A stretch of DNA of 64,000 nt from an uncultured Prevotellaceae bacterium (GTDB lineage Bacteria > Bacteroidota > Bacteroidia > Bacteroidales > Bacteroidaceae): NCBI GenBank assembly GCA_902774925.1, contig CACYKE010000002.1, forward strand, positions 1-64,000, given 5' to 3'. The translations under genes and the position numbers were made by a program. Each line of letters begins with the position of its first letter. The first letter of the stretch is position 1. Positions 7,461 to 17,457 of this stretch are shown piece by piece. The notes beneath the pieces were generated by a model. It was not told the DNA's origin, searched no databases, and saw nothing but the letters and a program-made list of their open reading frames with translations.

Positions 7461-10400
7461 ATGATACGTTTCTTTCAGACCCCACAGAAATCGGTGATTG
7501 CAACGGAAGTTGATCACGTACTGAGTGAACAGGAAATCAAGGAATTAAACTGGCTTTATGGCGAGGCCACGATGCTCGAGGCTGACCAGCTGGAGGGCTA
7601 CTACGTTGGTCCGCGTCGCGAAATGGTGACCCCGTGGTCGACGAATGCTGTTGAGATCACGCAGAACATGGGCCTCAAGGGCATCAGTCGTATTGAGGAG
7701 TACTTCGCTGTGGCAAGCAAGGATGCTGAGCACGACGAGATGTTGCAACGCATGTATACTGGCCTGAATCAGGACATCTTTACGATTAACATCAAGCCAG
7801 AGCCCATCAAATATGTGGACAATCTGGAGGAGTATAACGAGCAGGAAGGTCTGGCCCTGAGCCCAGAGGAAATCGAGTATCTGCACGGACTGGAGAAGCA
7901 GAATGGTCGTCCGCTGACGGATTCAGAGATCTTCGGTTTCGCTCAGATCAACTCTGAGCACTGCCGTCATAAGATATTTGGTGGTACCTTTATTATCGAC
8001 GGTAAGGAGATGGAGTCAAGCCTCTTTGCGATGATTAAGAAGACCACACAGGAGAACCCCAACAAGATTCTCTCTGCCTATAAAGACAATGTAGCTTTTG
8101 CGCAGGGTCCTGTGGTTGAGCAGTTCGCTCCAAAGGATCAGAGCACCAGCGACTATTTCCAGGTGAAGGATATCGAGAGTGTCATTTCGCTGAAGGCTGA
8201 GACACACAATTTCCCCACAACCGTAGAGCCGTTCAACGGTGCCGCTACTGGTACTGGTGGTGAAATCCGCGACCGTATGGGCGGTGGTGTTGGTTCTTGG
8301 CCTATCGCTGGTACAGCTGTTTATATGACGGCATATCCACGATTGACGGATGATGACAAGCTGACTCGCGACTGGGAGAGCATTCTGCCCGTTCGCCAGT
8401 GGTTGTATCAGACACCAGAACAGATCCTGATTAAGGCTTCGAATGGTGCATCTGACTTCGGTAACAAGTTCGGTCAGCCACTGATTTGCGGTTCTGTGCT
8501 GACGTTTGAGCACCAAGAGCCCAACGATACCAAGTATGCTTATGATAAGGTCATCATGCTGGCAGGTGGTGTTGGCTACGGCACCAAGCGCGACTGTCTG
8601 AAGAAGGAGCCTCAGAAGGGTAACAAGGTGGTCGTAGTGGGTGGTGATAACTACCGCATCGGACTGGGTGGTGGTTCTGTGTCATCAGTTGATACAGGTC
8701 GCTACAGCAATGGTATCGAGTTGAATGCCGTGCAGCGTGCCAACCCAGAAATGCAGAAGCGTGCCTACAACCTGGTTCGTGCCCTGTGTGAGGAGGATGT
8801 GAACCCTGTTGTGTCTATCCACGACCACGGATCAGCAGGTCACCTGAACTGTCTGTCTGAGCTTGTTGAGGAGTGCGGTGGTGAGATTGATATGACCAAA
8901 CTGCCTATCGGTGATAAGACGCTTTCCAGCAAGGAGATTATCGCCAACGAGAGTCAGGAGCGTATGGGTTTGCTCATCGATGAGAAGCATATCGAGCACG
9001 TTAGAAAAATTGCTGAGCGTGAGCGTGCTCCGCTGTATGTGGTTGGTGAGACCACTGGTGATGCTCACTTCTCGTTCAAGCAGGGCGACGGTGTGAAACC
9101 TTTCGATCTGGATGTTGCCCAGATGTTTGGTCACTCGCCCAAGACTATTATGAAGGATAATACTGTAGAGCGTCACTATCAGGACGTGACTTACAGTCAG
9201 GATAAGATCGACGAATACCTCGACCGCGTGCTTCAGCTGGAGGCAGTGGCTTGTAAGGACTGGTTGACGAACAAGGTTGACCGTTCTGTGACAGGTAAGA
9301 TTGCACGCCAGCAGTGTCAGGGTGAGATTCAGTTGCCATTGAGCGACTGTGGTGTTGTTGCCCTCGACTATCGTGGCCAGAAAGGTATCGCTACAGCCCT
9401 TGGACATGCACCTCAGGCTGGTCTAGCCGATCCTGCTGCTGGTTCTGTACTTTCTGTTGCAGAGGCGCTGACGAATATCGTTTGGGCACCACTCGCTGAG
9501 GGAATGGATTCGCTTTCGTTGAGCGCCAACTGGATGTGGCCTTGCCGCTCGCAGGAGGGTGAGGATGCCCGTCTATATGCTGGTGTGAAGGCACTGAGCG
9601 ATTTCTGCTGCGACCTGCACATCAACGTGCCAACAGGTAAGGACTCGCTGTCTTTGAGCCAGCAGTATCCTAACGGCGAGAAGATTATCTCTCCAGGAAC
9701 CGTGATTGTATCTGCTGGTGGTGAGGTTAACGACATCAAGAAGGTGGTTAGCCCTGTATTGGTGAACGATAAGAATGCATCACTCTATCATATCGACTTC
9801 TCGTTCGACGAGCAACGCCTGGGTGGTTCTGCCTTTGCTCAGAGTCTTGGTAAGGTAGGTGACGATGTGCCTACAGTTAAGAACGCCGAGTATTTCGCTG
9901 ATGCCTTTATGGCTATCCAGGAGATGATTGAGAAGGGCTGGATTATGGCTGGTCACGATATCTCTGCCGGTGGTCTGATCACCACGCTGCTCGAGATGTG
10001 CTTCGCCAACACGAAGGGCGGTATGCACATCAACCTGCACGACATCTGCAAGGATGGCGATGTCGTGAAGGCGCTCTTCGCTGAGAACCCTGGTATCGTC
10101 ATTGAGGTGAGCGACGAGTATAAGCAGGAGTTCAAGGAGTTTATGGAAGATGCTGGTGTTGGCTTTGCTAAGATTGGTTATCCCGTTGAGGACAGTCGCA
10201 CCATCGTGGTAAAGGCTGGCGACGAGGAGAAGACCTTCGATATCGACGCCCTCCGCGACACATGGTATAAGACTTCTTACCTGTTGGATCGTAAGCAGAG
10301 CTTCAACGGCAAGGCTAAGGAGCGCTTCGAGAACTATAAGAAGCAGCCTATCGAGATGAAGTTCAATAAGGACTTCAAGGGCACGCTTGCTCAATATGGC

Positions 10401-11177
10401 ATCTCAGCCGATCGTCGTCAGGCTTCTGGCGTAAAGGCTGCCATCATTCGTGAGAAGGGAACCAACGGTGAGCGCGAGATGGCTTACTGCCTGTATCTGG
10501 CTGGTTTCGACGTGAAGGACGTGATGATGACCGACCTGATCTCTGGTCGCGAGACGCTCGAGGATATCAACATGATTGTGTTCTGCGGTGGTTTCTCTAA
10601 CTCCGACGTACTTGGTTCGGCTAAGGGTTGGGCTGGTGCCTTCCTCTTCAATCCTAAGGCTAAGGAGGCTCTTGATAAGTTCTATGCCCGCGAGGACACT
10701 CTGTCACTGGGTATCTGTAACGGATGTCAGCTGATGGTTGAGCTCGGCTTGACGGGTGCTAAGGGTGCTAAGATGCTGCACAACGACTCTCATAAGTTCG
10801 AGAGCGAGTTCATCAGCCTAAGCATTCCTCAGAACAACAGCGTGATGTTCGGTTCGCTGAGCGGCAACAAGCTCGGTCTGTGGGTCGCTCACGGCGAGGG
10901 TAAGTTCCATTTGCCCGAGGCCGAGAGTGCTTACAACGTGATTGCTAAGTACAACTATGCTGGCTATCCCGCCAATCCGAATGGCTCTGACTACAACGTA
11001 GCAGGTATCTGCTCACAGGATGGACGTCATCTCTGCATGATGCCTCACCTGGAGCGTGCCGTATTCCCCTGGCAGAATGCTTGGTATCCTGCCAATCGTC
11101 GTCAGGACGAGGTAACACCTTGGATTGAGGCCTTCGTCAATGCACGTAAATGGGTGGAAAAGGCAATTGGCTGTTAG
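7461..11177 (+). CDS. purL: Phosphoribosylformylglycinamidine synthase (single-chain)
   Basis: 1238 residues, the length of the single-chain enzyme, which makes FGAM from FGAR, ATP and glutamine in step four of purine synthesis. The N-terminal part has the SEHCRHKIFGG motif (about 165-175). The synthetase core has ETHNFPTTVEPFNGAATGTG and a second half with GKDSLSL. The C-terminal class I glutaminase has CGGFSNSDVLGSAKGWAG, the nucleophile in LGICNGCQLM, and the PHLERAVFPWQ end carrying catalytic His and Glu. A strong promoter lies 34 bases upstream. The last codons (IGC and stop) are formed by the start of an AGCCAAAAGC-type repeat. Confidence 0.97.
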   Translation: MIRFFQTPQKSVIATEVDHVLSEQEIKELNWLYGEATMLEADQLEGYYVGPRREMVTPWSTNAVEITQNMGLKGISRIEEYFAVASKDAEHDEMLQRMYTGLNQDIFTINIKPEPIKYVDNLEEYNEQEGLALSPEEIEYLHGLEKQNGRPLTDSEIFGFAQINSEHCRHKIFGGTFIIDGKEMESSLFAMIKKTTQENPNKILSAYKDNVAFAQGPVVEQFAPKDQSTSDYFQVKDIESVISLKAETHNFPTTVEPFNGAATGTGGEIRDRMGGGVGSWPIAGTAVYMTAYPRLTDDDKLTRDWESILPVRQWLYQTPEQILIKASNGASDFGNKFGQPLICGSVLTFEHQEPNDTKYAYDKVIMLAGGVGYGTKRDCLKKEPQKGNKVVVVGGDNYRIGLGGGSVSSVDTGRYSNGIELNAVQRANPEMQKRAYNLVRALCEEDVNPVVSIHDHGSAGHLNCLSELVEECGGEIDMTKLPIGDKTLSSKEIIANESQERMGLLIDEKHIEHVRKIAERERAPLYVVGETTGDAHFSFKQGDGVKPFDLDVAQMFGHSPKTIMKDNTVERHYQDVTYSQDKIDEYLDRVLQLEAVACKDWLTNKVDRSVTGKIARQQCQGEIQLPLSDCGVVALDYRGQKGIATALGHAPQAGLADPAAGSVLSVAEALTNIVWAPLAEGMDSLSLSANWMWPCRSQEGEDARLYAGVKALSDFCCDLHINVPTGKDSLSLSQQYPNGEKIISPGTVIVSAGGEVNDIKKVVSPVLVNDKNASLYHIDFSFDEQRLGGSAFAQSLGKVGDDVPTVKNAEYFADAFMAIQEMIEKGWIMAGHDISAGGLITTLLEMCFANTKGGMHINLHDICKDGDVVKALFAENPGIVIEVSDEYKQEFKEFMEDAGVGFAKIGYPVEDSRTIVVKAGDEEKTFDIDALRDTWYKTSYLLDRKQSFNGKAKERFENYKKQPIEMKFNKDFKGTLAQYGISADRRQASGVKAAIIREKGTNGEREMAYCLYLAGFDVKDVMMTDLISGRETLEDINMIVFCGGFSNSDVLGSAKGWAGAFLFNPKAKEALDKFYAREDTLSLGICNGCQLMVELGLTGAKGAKMLHNDSHKFESEFISLSIPQNNSVMFGSLSGNKLGLWVAHGEGKFHLPEAESAYNVIAKYNYAGYPANPNGSDYNVAGICSQDGRHLCMMPHLERAVFPWQNAWYPANRRQDEVTPWIEAFVNARKWVEKAIGC

Positions 11178-11226
11178 CAGTTAGCTATTAGCAAAGAAAG
11201 CCAAAAGCCAATGGCCAAAAGCTAAA
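11163..11226 (+). repeat. AGCCAAAAGC-family repeat at the purL end
   Basis: An array of GCTGTTAGC, GCAGTTAGC, GCTATTAGC and AAAGCCAAAAGCC-like units runs from the last codons of purL to the ATG of the chromate transporter gene, so it supplies both the purL stop codon and the spacer. It has the same orientation as the genes around it. Confidence 0.75.
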
Positions 11227-11798
11227 TGCAAATGAATCTATATTGGGAATCCTTTAAGACCTTCTTTAAGATTGGCATATTCACCCTTGGTGGTGGATAT
11301 GCCATGATACCTTTGATAGAGGAAGAGGTGGTGAACAAAAAGCACTGGGTATCGAAGGAAGATATGCTCGACCTGATAGCCATTGCCCAGAGTTGTCCAG
11401 GTGTATTTGCCATCAATATCGCCATCTTCATTGGTTATAAGTTGAAGAAAGAACGAGGTGCCATCGCCACAGCATTGGGCACTGCCCTACCCTCGTTTCT
11501 GATTATCCTGGCTATCGCGATGTTCTTCAGCCAGTTTAAGGACAACCCCATAGTAGCAGCGATGTTCCGAGGCATCCGCCCAGCAGTAGTTGCCCTCATT
11601 GCTGTGCCGACTTTCAATCTTGGCAAACGCGCAGAACTGAACAAATGGACCATCTGGATTCCTATTGTGTCAGCCCTGTTGATATGGCTCTTGGGTGTTT
11701 CGCCCATCTGGATTATCATCGCAGCAGGCATTGGAGGGTATCTTTATGGCAGATTCGCATACGATGAAAACAACGGAAAGGAGGTGACGGGCGTATGA
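11226..11798 (+). CDS. Chromate transporter, N-terminal type subunit
   Basis: 190 residues of the short-chain CHR family. It contains the family motif FKIGIFTLGGGYAMIPLI near residue 13 and the AIAQSCPGVFAINIA motif near 60. Four or five hydrophobic segments follow, including IWIPIVSALLIWLLG. Short CHR proteins come in pairs that together form one inner-membrane transporter, and the next gene is the partner, overlapping by ATGA. The substrate may be chromate or another anion. The start could also be the ATG at 11232. The leader is a repeat array. Confidence 0.88.
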   Translation: MQMNLYWESFKTFFKIGIFTLGGGYAMIPLIEEEVVNKKHWVSKEDMLDLIAIAQSCPGVFAINIAIFIGYKLKKERGAIATALGTALPSFLIILAIAMFFSQFKDNPIVAAMFRGIRPAVVALIAVPTFNLGKRAELNKWTIWIPIVSALLIWLLGVSPIWIIIAAGIGGYLYGRFAYDENNGKEVTGV

Positions 11799-12370
11799 TA
11801 TTCTTCTGGTTATTTGTCACATTCTTCGAGATTGGCGTCTTCGGCTTTGGCGGAGGCTATGGAATGCTGTCACTTATTCAAAACGAGACCGTCGAACATT
11901 GGCACTGGTTGTCGTCGTCAGAGTTTACGGACATCGTTGCCATCTCGCAGATGACGCCTGGACCTATCGGCATCAACAGCGCCACCTATTGCGGTTATAC
12001 TGCCGTCAAGAATGCAGGCTTCTCTATGCCTATGGCTGTGTTGGGCTCTGCTACTGCTACGTTTGCGCTAGTATTGCCCTCGTTGATACTCATGATTATC
12101 ATCAGCAAGATGTTCATGAAGTATATGCACACCCGTTCAGTGACGAGCGTCTTCCAAGGTCTACGTCCTGCTGTAGTCGGATTGCTCGCTGCTGCCACCT
12201 TATTATTATGTACGCGCGAGAACTTTAGCACGCCTACGGAGAACCTGTGGCAGTTCTGCATCAGCTGTCTGCTCTTTGCAGCTGCATTCTATGGTGTGAA
12301 GGTCGTTAAGATCAACCCCATCCGTATGATTATCTATAGCGCAATAGCAGGGTTAGTATTGCTCTACTAA
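11795..12370 (+). CDS. Chromate transporter, partner subunit
   Basis: 191 residues with the CHR family pattern FFEIGVFGFGGGYGMLSLIQ near residue 8 and DIVAISQMTPGPIGINSAT near 55, then several membrane segments ending GLVLLY. Translation is probably coupled to the upstream partner through the 4-base ATGA overlap. The two should assemble as a heterodimer in the inner membrane. Transport of chromate is the family name, not something the sequence proves. Confidence 0.88.
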   Translation: MIFFWLFVTFFEIGVFGFGGGYGMLSLIQNETVEHWHWLSSSEFTDIVAISQMTPGPIGINSATYCGYTAVKNAGFSMPMAVLGSATATFALVLPSLILMIIISKMFMKYMHTRSVTSVFQGLRPAVVGLLAAATLLLCTRENFSTPTENLWQFCISCLLFAAAFYGVKVVKINPIRMIIYSAIAGLVLLY

Positions 12371-12398
12371 CCCTGCCCTACCATTTACTTTTTGAACT

Positions 12399-12779
12399 TT
12401 ACTTGTGCTTCTTATAATAATCTACCGCTCTGCGGATATTTTCCTGCATGGCCTTTGAGGTGAATGTGGCACCAGTGACAGCATCAACGTCCTGCACGGT
12501 ACCCTTCTTGACGTCCATACCCTCGTACTTCGTCAACATTTCCTTCTTCACCTTGGCGTTATACTTAGGTCCGTCCATGTTTTTCAGCACGACAACCTTC
12601 ACGATTTTGTTCTTCTTGATATGTACCTCCAGAGGCGTTGCACCTGCATATCCCTCCACGTCGTCAGCCAACGTTGTAGTGTTGACAATGTAGGTTCCGT
12701 CCTGGGTCTTGGTCATCACATTGTCTGCCTGAGCTGTCATTGTCAGCAACAGCAAAAAAGCTATCATTAACTTCTTCAT
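12399..12779 (-). CDS. Periplasmic FMN-binding domain protein
   Basis: 126 residues with a signal peptide (MKKLMIAFLLLLTMTAQA). The rest is one FMN-bind domain: GYAGATPLEVHIKKNKI, then VDAVTGATFTS near the end. The Thr in VTGATFTS is where ApbE-type transferases attach FMN in RnfG and NqrC, so the protein is probably flavinylated and takes part in extracytoplasmic electron transfer. The promoter TAccTTTG lies on the minus strand just upstream (about 12815 to 12808). It converges with the transporter genes and is divergent from fucI. No reductase partner is visible next to it. Confidence 0.85.
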   Translation of the reverse strand: MKKLMIAFLLLLTMTAQADNVMTKTQDGTYIVNTTTLADDVEGYAGATPLEVHIKKNKIVKVVVLKNMDGPKYNAKVKKEMLTKYEGMDVKKGTVQDVDAVTGATFTSKAMQENIRRAVDYYKKHK

Positions 12780-12862
12780 CTTTATTCTTTGTTATATTTT
12801 CGGCTGCAAAGGTAAGAATAAATTTCGAATTAAAGAAAAAAGGAAGCAATAATTCGAGCAAC

Positions 12863-12926
12863 ACCTACGCATTGGGCGCTTTTGTTGCGATGATGACAAT
12901 CAAAAGCGTTGTGCGTCTTTTTAGGT
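12863..12926 (+). promoter_or_regulatory. Imperfect hairpin upstream of fucI
   Basis: ACCT, CGCA and CGCTTTT (12877-12883) pair with AAAAGCG (12902-12908), TGCG and AGGT in order, giving an interrupted stem followed by nothing but a short AT-rich spacer before fucI. It may be a leader structure or an operator for fucose control. No regulator gene is adjacent. Confidence 0.4.
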
Positions 12927-12956
12927 AGAACTTAACAACTAAAACATATCATAGAA

Positions 12957-14780
12957 ATGAAACAAGTGTATCCAAAGATTGGTATCCGTCCTACGATCGA
13001 TGGTCGTCAGGGTGGTATTCGTGAAGGTCTGGAAGAGAAGACCATGAATCTGGCTAAAGCCGTAAAGGTGCTGATTGAGAGCAATCTTCGCAATGGTGAT
13101 GGCTCGAAGGTCGAGTGTGTCATTTCAAACACGACGATTGGACGTGTAGGCGAGAGTGCCGCTTGTGCCGAACAATTCGAGCGTGAAGGCGTAGGCTCTA
13201 CCATTACTGTCACCTCATGCTGGTGCTATGGTTCAGAAACGATGGACATGAATCCCACTTATCCGAAGGCTGTTTGGGGGTTCAATGGTACTGAGCGTCC
13301 AGGAGCTGTGTATCTGGCTGCTGTTCTTGCAGCTCATGCCCAGAAGGGTCTGCCCGCCTATGGCATCTATGGTCACGACGTTCAGGACTTGGACGACAAC
13401 ACCATTCCTGAGGATGTGGCTGAGAAGATTCTGCGCTTTGCCCGTGCCGCTCAGGCTGTAGCAACGATGAGAGGTAAAAGTTATCTATCGTTAGGCAACA
13501 CCTGTATGGGTATTGCTGGTTCGATTGTCAATGCCGACTTCCTGCAACAGTACCTTGGCATGCGTACAGAGTATGTGTCACTGGTGGAGATCCTCCGTCG
13601 CGTGGACTTTGGCATCTACGACAAGGACGAGTTTGAGAAGGCCATGAAGTGGGTAGAGAAATACTGCAAGCCTCAAGAGGGTCACGACTATAACGAGGAC
13701 CGTCCCTTGTTCCCAGGCGTGCCCATGACCACCTTCAACGGTAAGGGTAAAGGAAAGAATCGTCAGGAGAAGGATGAGGACTGGGAGTTTACCGTTAAGA
13801 ACATGATGATTATCCGCGACCTGATGCAGGGCTCTGAGAAATTGCTGGAGATGGGTTATAAGGAAGAGGCTATCGGACACAACGCTATTGCTGCTGGTGT
13901 GCAGGGACAGCGTCAGTGGACGGACTACAAGCCTAACTTCGACTTCCCTGAGTCGATGATGTGTACATCGTTCGACTGGAACGGTCCGCGCGAGGCATAT
14001 ACATTGGCTACTGAGAACGACTTCCTGAATGGTATGTCGATGCTCTTCGGCCATCTGTTGACCAATCGTGGCGTGATGTTCTCAGATATCCGCACCTATT
14101 GGAGTCCAGAGGCTGTCAAGCGCGTCACTGGTACTGACCTGAGTGGTGCAGCTGCTGGTGGTTTCATCCACCTCATCAATAGCGGTGCTACCACGCTGGA
14201 TGCTACAGGTGCGATGAGCGACAAGGACGGCAATCCTACCATCAAGCCTTTCTGGGAAATGAAGAACGAGGATATGGAGGCTTGTCTGAAGGCTACTAGT
14301 TGGATGCCTGCCGATCGCGACTACTTCCGCGGTGGTGGCTACTCGTCACACTTCGTTACAAAGGGTGGAATGCCGATGACGATGCTTCGTCTGAACCTTG
14401 TTGCAGGCTTAGGCCCCGTGCTACAGTTGGCTGAGGGTTGGACGGTAGAGCTCGACCCCAAGACCCACGACATCCTGGACAAGCGCACAGACCCCACATG
14501 GCCTACCACTTGGTTTGCCCCACGTCTCGACCCCACAAAGGATGCTTTCAAGGATGTCTATAGCGTCATGAACAACTGGGGTGCTAACCACGGAGCCATC
14601 TGCTACGGACACGTAGGTGCCGACTTGATTACGCTGTGTGCCATGCTCCGCATCCCCGTCTGCATGCATAATATTGCCGATAAGGACATTTTCCGTCCTT
14701 CGTGCTGGAACGCATTCGGTATGGACAAAGAAGGCGCCGACTATCGTGCCTGCGCCAACTTTGGTCCTATCTATAAGTAA
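12957..14780 (+). CDS. fucI: L-fucose isomerase
   Basis: 607 residues, the full length of L-fucose isomerase, which converts L-fucose to L-fuculose with Mn. It begins with the family phrase [20 protein letters not shown] and has [49 protein letters not shown] and [20 protein letters not shown], the last in the active-site region. The enzyme is cytoplasmic and has no signal peptide. It begins a block with a GH95 alpha-fucosidase and another isomerase-like protein, consistent with use of fucosylated glycans. No fuculokinase or aldolase gene is in the window. Confidence 0.96.
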   Translation: MKQVYPKIGIRPTIDGRQGGIREGLEEKTMNLAKAVKVLIESNLRNGDGSKVECVISNTTIGRVGESAACAEQFEREGVGSTITVTSCWCYGSETMDMNPTYPKAVWGFNGTERPGAVYLAAVLAAHAQKGLPAYGIYGHDVQDLDDNTIPEDVAEKILRFARAAQAVATMRGKSYLSLGNTCMGIAGSIVNADFLQQYLGMRTEYVSLVEILRRVDFGIYDKDEFEKAMKWVEKYCKPQEGHDYNEDRPLFPGVPMTTFNGKGKGKNRQEKDEDWEFTVKNMMIIRDLMQGSEKLLEMGYKEEAIGHNAIAAGVQGQRQWTDYKPNFDFPESMMCTSFDWNGPREAYTLATENDFLNGMSMLFGHLLTNRGVMFSDIRTYWSPEAVKRVTGTDLSGAAAGGFIHLINSGATTLDATGAMSDKDGNPTIKPFWEMKNEDMEACLKATSWMPADRDYFRGGGYSSHFVTKGGMPMTMLRLNLVAGLGPVLQLAEGWTVELDPKTHDILDKRTDPTWPTTWFAPRLDPTKDAFKDVYSVMNNWGANHGAICYGHVGADLITLCAMLRIPVCMHNIADKDIFRPSCWNAFGMDKEGADYRACANFGPIYK

Positions 14781-14786
14781 AGAAAA

Positions 14787-14808
14787 ACCCAGCGGTTTTC
14801 CGCTGGGT
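14787..14808. terminator. Bidirectional terminator between fucI and the GH3 gene
   Basis: ACCCAGCGG and CCGCTGGGT form a perfect 9-bp stem around TTTT. It is followed by ATCTTTTT on the plus strand and by TTTTTCTT on the minus strand, so it can end both convergent genes. Confidence 0.92.
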
Positions 14809-14817
14809 ATCTTTTTC

Positions 14818-17436
14818 TCAGAAGGAGAAGTCAAACGACTTCAAGTCCTCATCCCTTGACGACGTGCCGTAGAGTATCTGGTATTTGCCAGGCTTTACGG
14901 CAAGTTCGTCTATCATTTCGTCGTAATATTCGAAGGCCTCACTATCGAGGGTGACAATGGCATTCTTGGTCTCGCCAGCCTTCAGATTCAGTTTTTGGAA
15001 ACCTTTCAGTGCCTTGATGGGCGCACCAGCATCATTCAGTCGCTTCACATACACCTGTACGGTCTCTGTACCCTCACGACTACCCGTATTCTTCACAGGA
15101 ACGGTAAGTGTCACCTTGGGGGCTTTACCCTTCTGGCTCTTCACTTTCGCCTTACCAACGCTGAACGTCGTATAGCTCAGACCATAGCCGAAGGCATACT
15201 GAGGCACACCCGTGAAGTAACGATAAGTACGGTTCTTCATCGAATAGTCGAGAAAGTCGGGCAGATCGTTGTTCGAACGATAGAACGTCACAGGGAGTTT
15301 TCCGCCAGGATTGTAGTCGCCAAAGAGCACTTCCGCCAGTGCCTTCGCACCGCCCTGACCAGGATACCAAGCCTGCAACAAGGCATCGTACTGACCCTCT
15401 ACACTACCAAAGGCAATGGCAGAGCCAGAGCAGTTGACAAAGACGACAGGTTTACCCGTCTGGTGCATGGCCTTCACAAGCATCTGCTGAACCTTCGGCA
15501 GTTCGATATCCTGTTTGTCACCACCCTCGCCTTCCATTCGGGCAGAGATACCACCAATAATGATAATAGCGTCAGCACCCTTTACCTCGTTGGCGAGTTC
15601 TGTGAAGTCAACGAGCTTGCGCTCGCAGATATCGCCACGCAACATCGCGAACTGACCGTTACCATGCTTGTATTCAATCACAATATCATAGGTCTTACCA
15701 GCCTCAACAGGGAACGACTTATACTCTACGCGACGTCCGAAACCGAACCCACGACGACCGCCACCCTTATTCTCTTCGACGACCTCGCCATTGACTTTCA
15801 GCACATAGCCGTTATCGGTAGTCAACGTATATTTCATCTCGCCAGTAAAGTTCGACGTATACTGACCACTGACGCGAACGGATAGCGTGTCGCGATTGAC
15901 ACCCTCAGCAAAGCCCCAAGCACCAAAGGTCGAGAAGTTCAGTTCATTGTAATATGCCGTCTTGGCAGGCTCGCCAGCTAATTCCTTATTATTATAAAAC
16001 TCCACAAGGGCGCCCTTGCCGTCATTGAAGTCCTGCAAGTGATGGATGGTCTCATATTCATCGTTCAACTCACAAGCCTTCTGGTAGACCACCTTCGCAC
16101 CAGGAACGGCATTCTTGATACCTTCCAACAGTGAGTGCTTGTGGTTATCGGTAGGTGTGCCGCCATAATTACCGTTCAACAGCTCCACATCATCGGCATT
16201 CGGACCCACGACGGCAATCGTCTTGATGTCCTTAGACAAAGGCAAGATGCCCTTATTCTCCAAGAGCACCATCGATTCACGGGCTGCTTGGGTGGCGAGG
16301 GCGTCGTTCTTTTCGCAGGAGATTGTCGAAGACGGAATCTTCGACCACACGAGAGATGAGGCGGGATCGAACATGCCTAGTTCGAAACGACCCGTCAGCG
16401 TCTTACGCAGATGATCGTCTAGGTCACTCTCCTTAATCAGTCCTTTTTTCAGACCATCCGTCAGGTTCATCATCACTTTACCACACTCGAGGTCTGTACC
16501 GTTCAATACGGCATCGACAGTAGCCGACAACGGATCTTTGTGCGTCTCGTGTTGACCGCGATTGAAGAAATTATTAATGGCGTCGCAATCGGTAAGCACG
16601 ATAGCATCGTAGCCCCACTTGTTGCGTAGGATATCGATGAGCAAACGGTCACTGGCACAACAGGGCTTGCCCTCGAAACGCTGGTAAGCACACATCACCT
16701 CACGCACGTTTCCTTTCTTGACCAATGCCTTGAAGGCCGGCAGATAGGTTTCCCAGAGGTCACGATTCGTGGGCTCAACGTTCATTGAGTGACGCAGAGG
16801 TTCCGGACCAGAGTGTACGGCATAGTGTTTGGCACAGGCATGCGTCTTGTAATAGGTCTTGCCGTTCAACGTGATAGGCTCCTGCATACCCAGCACGGTC
16901 TGCACACCCAGCACCGCATTCAGGTAAGGATCTTCACCACACGTCTCCTGACCACGACCCCAACGCGGATCGCGGAAGATATTTACGTTCGGGCACCAGA
17001 ACGTCAGTTCCGGATTACCAGGATAGTAGGTCACGCCCATAGGTACATTGAACAACTTCGGGTCGTTGTGGTCAGTACGGTTCCAGTTAGCACGAGCCTC
17101 ATCCGAGACCTGCGAGAATACGTCATAGACCAGTTTCTCGCTAAATGCTGCGGCCAAGCCAATCGGCTGGGGATAGACGGTATAACCTCCCTGACGCACA
17201 CCATGACAGGCCTCACTCCACCAGTTGTACGAAGGGATTCCGAGACGGTCTATCGAAACCGACTTGTTCATCATCAGACCCACCTTCTCTTCAGGGGTCA
17301 ACATTCCCAACAGGCTCTCTACACGTTCAGCACGAGGCAACTGGGGATTCTGCCAGACATACTTTGTCTGAGCACTCACACGGACGCTTGCAAACATCGC
17401 AAGCGCAACAAAAGTAAGAATAGTTTTTGTTCTCAT
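14818..17436 (-). CDS. GH3 beta-xylosidase/beta-glucosidase with PA14 domain
   Basis: 872 residues with a signal peptide ending SVRVSAQ. The GH3 N-terminal barrel covers about 30-370, with WWSEACHGVR, NIFRDPRWGRGQETCGEDP and KHYAVHSGPE; the likely nucleophile is the Asp in VLTDCDA at about residue 283. TDCDA is common in the xylosidase branch. A PA14-like insert lies near 470-610. The second GH3 domain with IIIGGISARMEGEGGD follows, then a fibronectin-like end (NTGSREGTETVQVYV). It should release sugars from beta-linked oligosaccharides in the periplasm. The gene is 21 bases downstream of fhs and shares its terminator region with fucI. Confidence 0.92.
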   Translation of the reverse strand: MRTKTILTFVALAMFASVRVSAQTKYVWQNPQLPRAERVESLLGMLTPEEKVGLMMNKSVSIDRLGIPSYNWWSEACHGVRQGGYTVYPQPIGLAAAFSEKLVYDVFSQVSDEARANWNRTDHNDPKLFNVPMGVTYYPGNPELTFWCPNVNIFRDPRWGRGQETCGEDPYLNAVLGVQTVLGMQEPITLNGKTYYKTHACAKHYAVHSGPEPLRHSMNVEPTNRDLWETYLPAFKALVKKGNVREVMCAYQRFEGKPCCASDRLLIDILRNKWGYDAIVLTDCDAINNFFNRGQHETHKDPLSATVDAVLNGTDLECGKVMMNLTDGLKKGLIKESDLDDHLRKTLTGRFELGMFDPASSLVWSKIPSSTISCEKNDALATQAARESMVLLENKGILPLSKDIKTIAVVGPNADDVELLNGNYGGTPTDNHKHSLLEGIKNAVPGAKVVYQKACELNDEYETIHHLQDFNDGKGALVEFYNNKELAGEPAKTAYYNELNFSTFGAWGFAEGVNRDTLSVRVSGQYTSNFTGEMKYTLTTDNGYVLKVNGEVVEENKGGGRRGFGFGRRVEYKSFPVEAGKTYDIVIEYKHGNGQFAMLRGDICERKLVDFTELANEVKGADAIIIIGGISARMEGEGGDKQDIELPKVQQMLVKAMHQTGKPVVFVNCSGSAIAFGSVEGQYDALLQAWYPGQGGAKALAEVLFGDYNPGGKLPVTFYRSNNDLPDFLDYSMKNRTYRYFTGVPQYAFGYGLSYTTFSVGKAKVKSQKGKAPKVTLTVPVKNTGSREGTETVQVYVKRLNDAGAPIKALKGFQKLNLKAGETKNAIVTLDSEAFEYYDEMIDELAVKPGKYQILYGTSSRDEDLKSFDFSF

Positions 17437-17457
17437 TATGGTTATTATTTTAGTGAA

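Noticed and set aside
14995..15885. 296-codon plus-strand frame inside the GH3 gene
   Set aside because: Antisense shadow of conserved GH3 codons; no family resemblance.
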